Assembly: GCA_005406025.1 (NCBI GenBank)
Contig: BGZK01000076.1
Coordinates: 682,001 to 746,000, forward strand
DNA: 64,000 nucleotides
Direction: 5' to 3'
Source of the DNA: Eumeta japonica
Lineage: Eukaryota > Arthropoda > Insecta > Lepidoptera > Psychidae
Position 1 is the stretch's first letter. The number at the start of each line of letters is the position of its first letter. Shown here in pieces: positions 62,226-64,000 of this stretch. A model generated the notes under the pieces. It was given only the letters and a program-made list of their open reading frames with translations. It did no database searches and was not told the DNA's origin. Made by a program: the position numbers and the translations under genes.

Positions 62226-63209
62226 AATGTATAGATTTTCAACATGAAGTCTGCACATTTAGAGAAGAAATACTTTTCTTTATATCGCGAAGATTTTTTC
62301 GTTCTTTAATATTAAAAACGAAAAAAATCATCGATATCTTTTTCAGTTGCTTGTTAATAAACAGCATTCTACGTTTAGTTTGTATTTGAGTAAATATTAT
62401 ACTTTCAAACGGAACAATACCGGCGTTTCGTAAACCATCCAAAACATTAACACGTTTTAGAGCATCGAAGTGAACCCGCCGCACGTTTTTATAGCAAAGC
62501 AGACGCGTTAATTGCGCCTATCGCCTCACGACCGGCGTCGCATAATAAACCCTGCGTGAAATATAGTACAATAGTCATTTAGTTGATATTCGACTTACTT
62601 AATGATAATATATCAGGTACACTTTGCCAACAACAGACAAGGATCAATAAGGTAGTTATCGTAACGCTAAGTTTACGGACATGCCTGCGGAGTGGGAGGT
62701 TGTCGCGTCGAAGCGGTGACATCTGGTACATTTTTCATTGTGGCAAGAGATCCAGCTCAACGAAATTTTCAGCATAAGTTTTCAGTGGTTGTTATTTGCG
62801 CTGATTTAAATTGAAGATGGCAAAATAGCGAAGTACACTCGAAGTACATGAGGTGAAAGTCCAGTCCAATACATGAGACTAGTTCACTCGAGAAACCAGA
62901 ATTACACCGAGGATAGAATTAACCCTTTTGCGCTTACAAGACTGTGGTCACTAAGCATCAAACAACACAGTGGCATCTCCTGTCCAGTTCCACTCTCCTC
63001 CTCGCGCGCCATGACACGTGCAGTGACGTGCAATTTAGTTTGTAAAATCACGCATATTAATTAGTAGATTGTTTTGTCATAAATGCCAGAGCAGAAGTGA
63101 AAACATTAATAATTAAAATATGAATTATCGAGATATGACGCAAATACGAGTTAACTGTCCACAGCGTCTATGATATATATAATACTGGAATACGAGAACC
63201 GCTCGAGAG

Positions 63210-63340
63210 TGGTCTCATTTAAGTGGGCGACTGCGACAGTCGGCCGGATCCGGTCGTCGGGCGGCGCGGGCGCGCCCCCGGTCTGGCGCGGCACGCGCGC
63301 CTGCCGCACGCCTCACGCGCACCGCAAGCCCATCGAATGT
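63210..63340. promoter_or_regulatory. GC-rich island
   Basis: CpG-dense GGCGGCGCGGGCGCGCCCCC and GGCACGCGCGCCTGCC. There is no gene evidence. It is the right-most island in the window. Confidence 0.25.
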
Positions 63341-63884
63341 CGTATTTGTAGAACGTGCAATATCGCTTATGGTATAGTACAAGAATTTACATAGGTATTA
63401 TTACTTGGTATAATTTGTTCGTTTATTAAGACATAAGTGGTTGCTTGACCGTATTTTGTAATCTGCATTTTCATATTATTATCAAATCGAGCTATTTTAG
63501 TTTTGACGCGAATACATCTTTAAATTTGCTTCTGTAGTGAGAGACAATTCAGAAAACCGACAACAACAAAATCGGAGGATACAGTTTGATGCCGAGCTAC
63601 ACATCGTCATCTAGATCCAAAATTTAATTACAGCACTCGATAGCTGAAGGATCAAAGAATCCGTTACGTTTAGTGGGGACTGCGGAGCATCGCGCGCAGC
63701 GGGGGTCATTTTGCTTTTTAGTATTAATTTTGACTCGGAGAAACTACGATCTTCATTTAAGTTTCAATTGTAAGCTTTTGTCAAATCTATCGATTACGTA
63801 TATAAAACATTAGTGAAAAAAGTTACAGAAAAAATATACATATACATATATAAAGTTAAGGAGTGGTTCAATTTAACTAAATCG

Positions 63885-63985
63885 AAAACTCTTAGGCTTA
63901 GGCCGTGGTCAGGCTCGAACCCGGTATCTACTAGTTTGAGGGCAACAGTCACACTGCCGTCCTCCCGCCAACATCGACACTTAAC
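63885..63985 (-). mobile_element. possible tRNA-derived SINE fragment
   Basis: The minus strand has CCGGGTTCGAGCCTG, a good B box, preceded by GGACGGCAGTGTGACTGTTG, which could be a worn A-box region. No cloverleaf can be closed. It could be a chance B box. Confidence 0.35.
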
Positions 63986-64000
63986 ACGACACATTTAAAC

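Larger units (their letters stand above)
25401..64000 (-). other. region upstream of HDAC4 exon A (5' intron and/or promoter-distal DNA)
   Basis: No further HDAC4 exon could be identified here, although the acceptor at 25401 demands one upstream. The region is a mosaic of AT-rich DNA, GC-rich islands and transposon relics listed separately. Stretches where I see no gene, RNA gene or definable repeat are 25501-26790, 27400-29260, 29700-31268, 32445-32650, 33010-36160, 40880-41550, 41860-42350, 42960-43650, 45926-47330, 49941-52260, 52460-55490, 57120-59380, 59400-60820 and 62230-63200. All open frames in these stretches are short and unlike known families. Any GC-rich island may be a first-exon promoter. 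Confidence 0.5.

Overview
This window is eukaryotic, almost certainly insect and most likely lepidopteran. It is AT-rich, contains small exons separated by very long introns with GT-AG boundaries, and carries several transposon families typical of moth and butterfly genomes. These include RTE-type non-LTR fragments, the repeat that opens with a 'CCCGCGGCTTCGCCCGCG'-like motif, mariner, hAT, and repeats with 'GGGTTCCGT' or 'ACAGACAGACAGAC' tails. There are no bacterial operons, CRISPR arrays or phage genes. The species cannot be named from the sequence.

The one confidently recognised host gene is the 5' part of a class IIa histone deacetylase (HDAC4 family) on the minus strand. Three coding exons join in phase. 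Exon A (25400-25282) carries the start codon, exon B (17596-17489) is glutamine-rich, and exon C (843-605) holds a charged helix, an (Ala-Arg-Glu)n run and the MEF2-docking helix. The catalytic domain must lie beyond position 1. An acceptor two bases before the ATG implies at least one untranslated exon further upstream, somewhere above 25.4 kb or outside the window. I could not place it.

Layout: 1-604 is intron after exon C. The 844-17488 intron holds diverged ~120-bp tandem units, a hAT element with an exact 8-bp target duplication (8518-9264), a tandem CRE site, a degenerate THAP zinc-finger exon beside a GC-rich CRE-bearing segment, and perfect hairpins. The 17597-25281 intron holds a GC-rich CA/CG segment and an RTE reverse-transcriptase fragment. 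The 25401-64000 region is upstream intron and/or promoter-distal sequence. It holds a mariner relic (31271-32442), a pair of inverted ~240-bp repeats around a tRNA-Ile-like gene and a 780-bp long-TIR MITE (36.8-40.5 kb), a decayed transposon ORF (42.4-42.7 kb), a cluster of RTE fragments and dispersed repeats (44.9-49.9 kb), a small decayed intronless ORF unit (47.3-47.8 kb), tRNA-derived SINEs near the right end, and many short GC-rich islands.

The most interesting host signal is regulatory. Several GC-rich islands inside this HDAC4-family locus contain an AT-rich core matching the MEF2 consensus (perfect at 29409, 43834 and 45472). HDAC4-type proteins are MEF2 co-repressors, so a feedback loop is a testable idea, though the raw number of sites is close to chance. 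I saw no convincing wholly new system. The nested THAP unit, the inverted-repeat block and the strong hairpins are the best leads.
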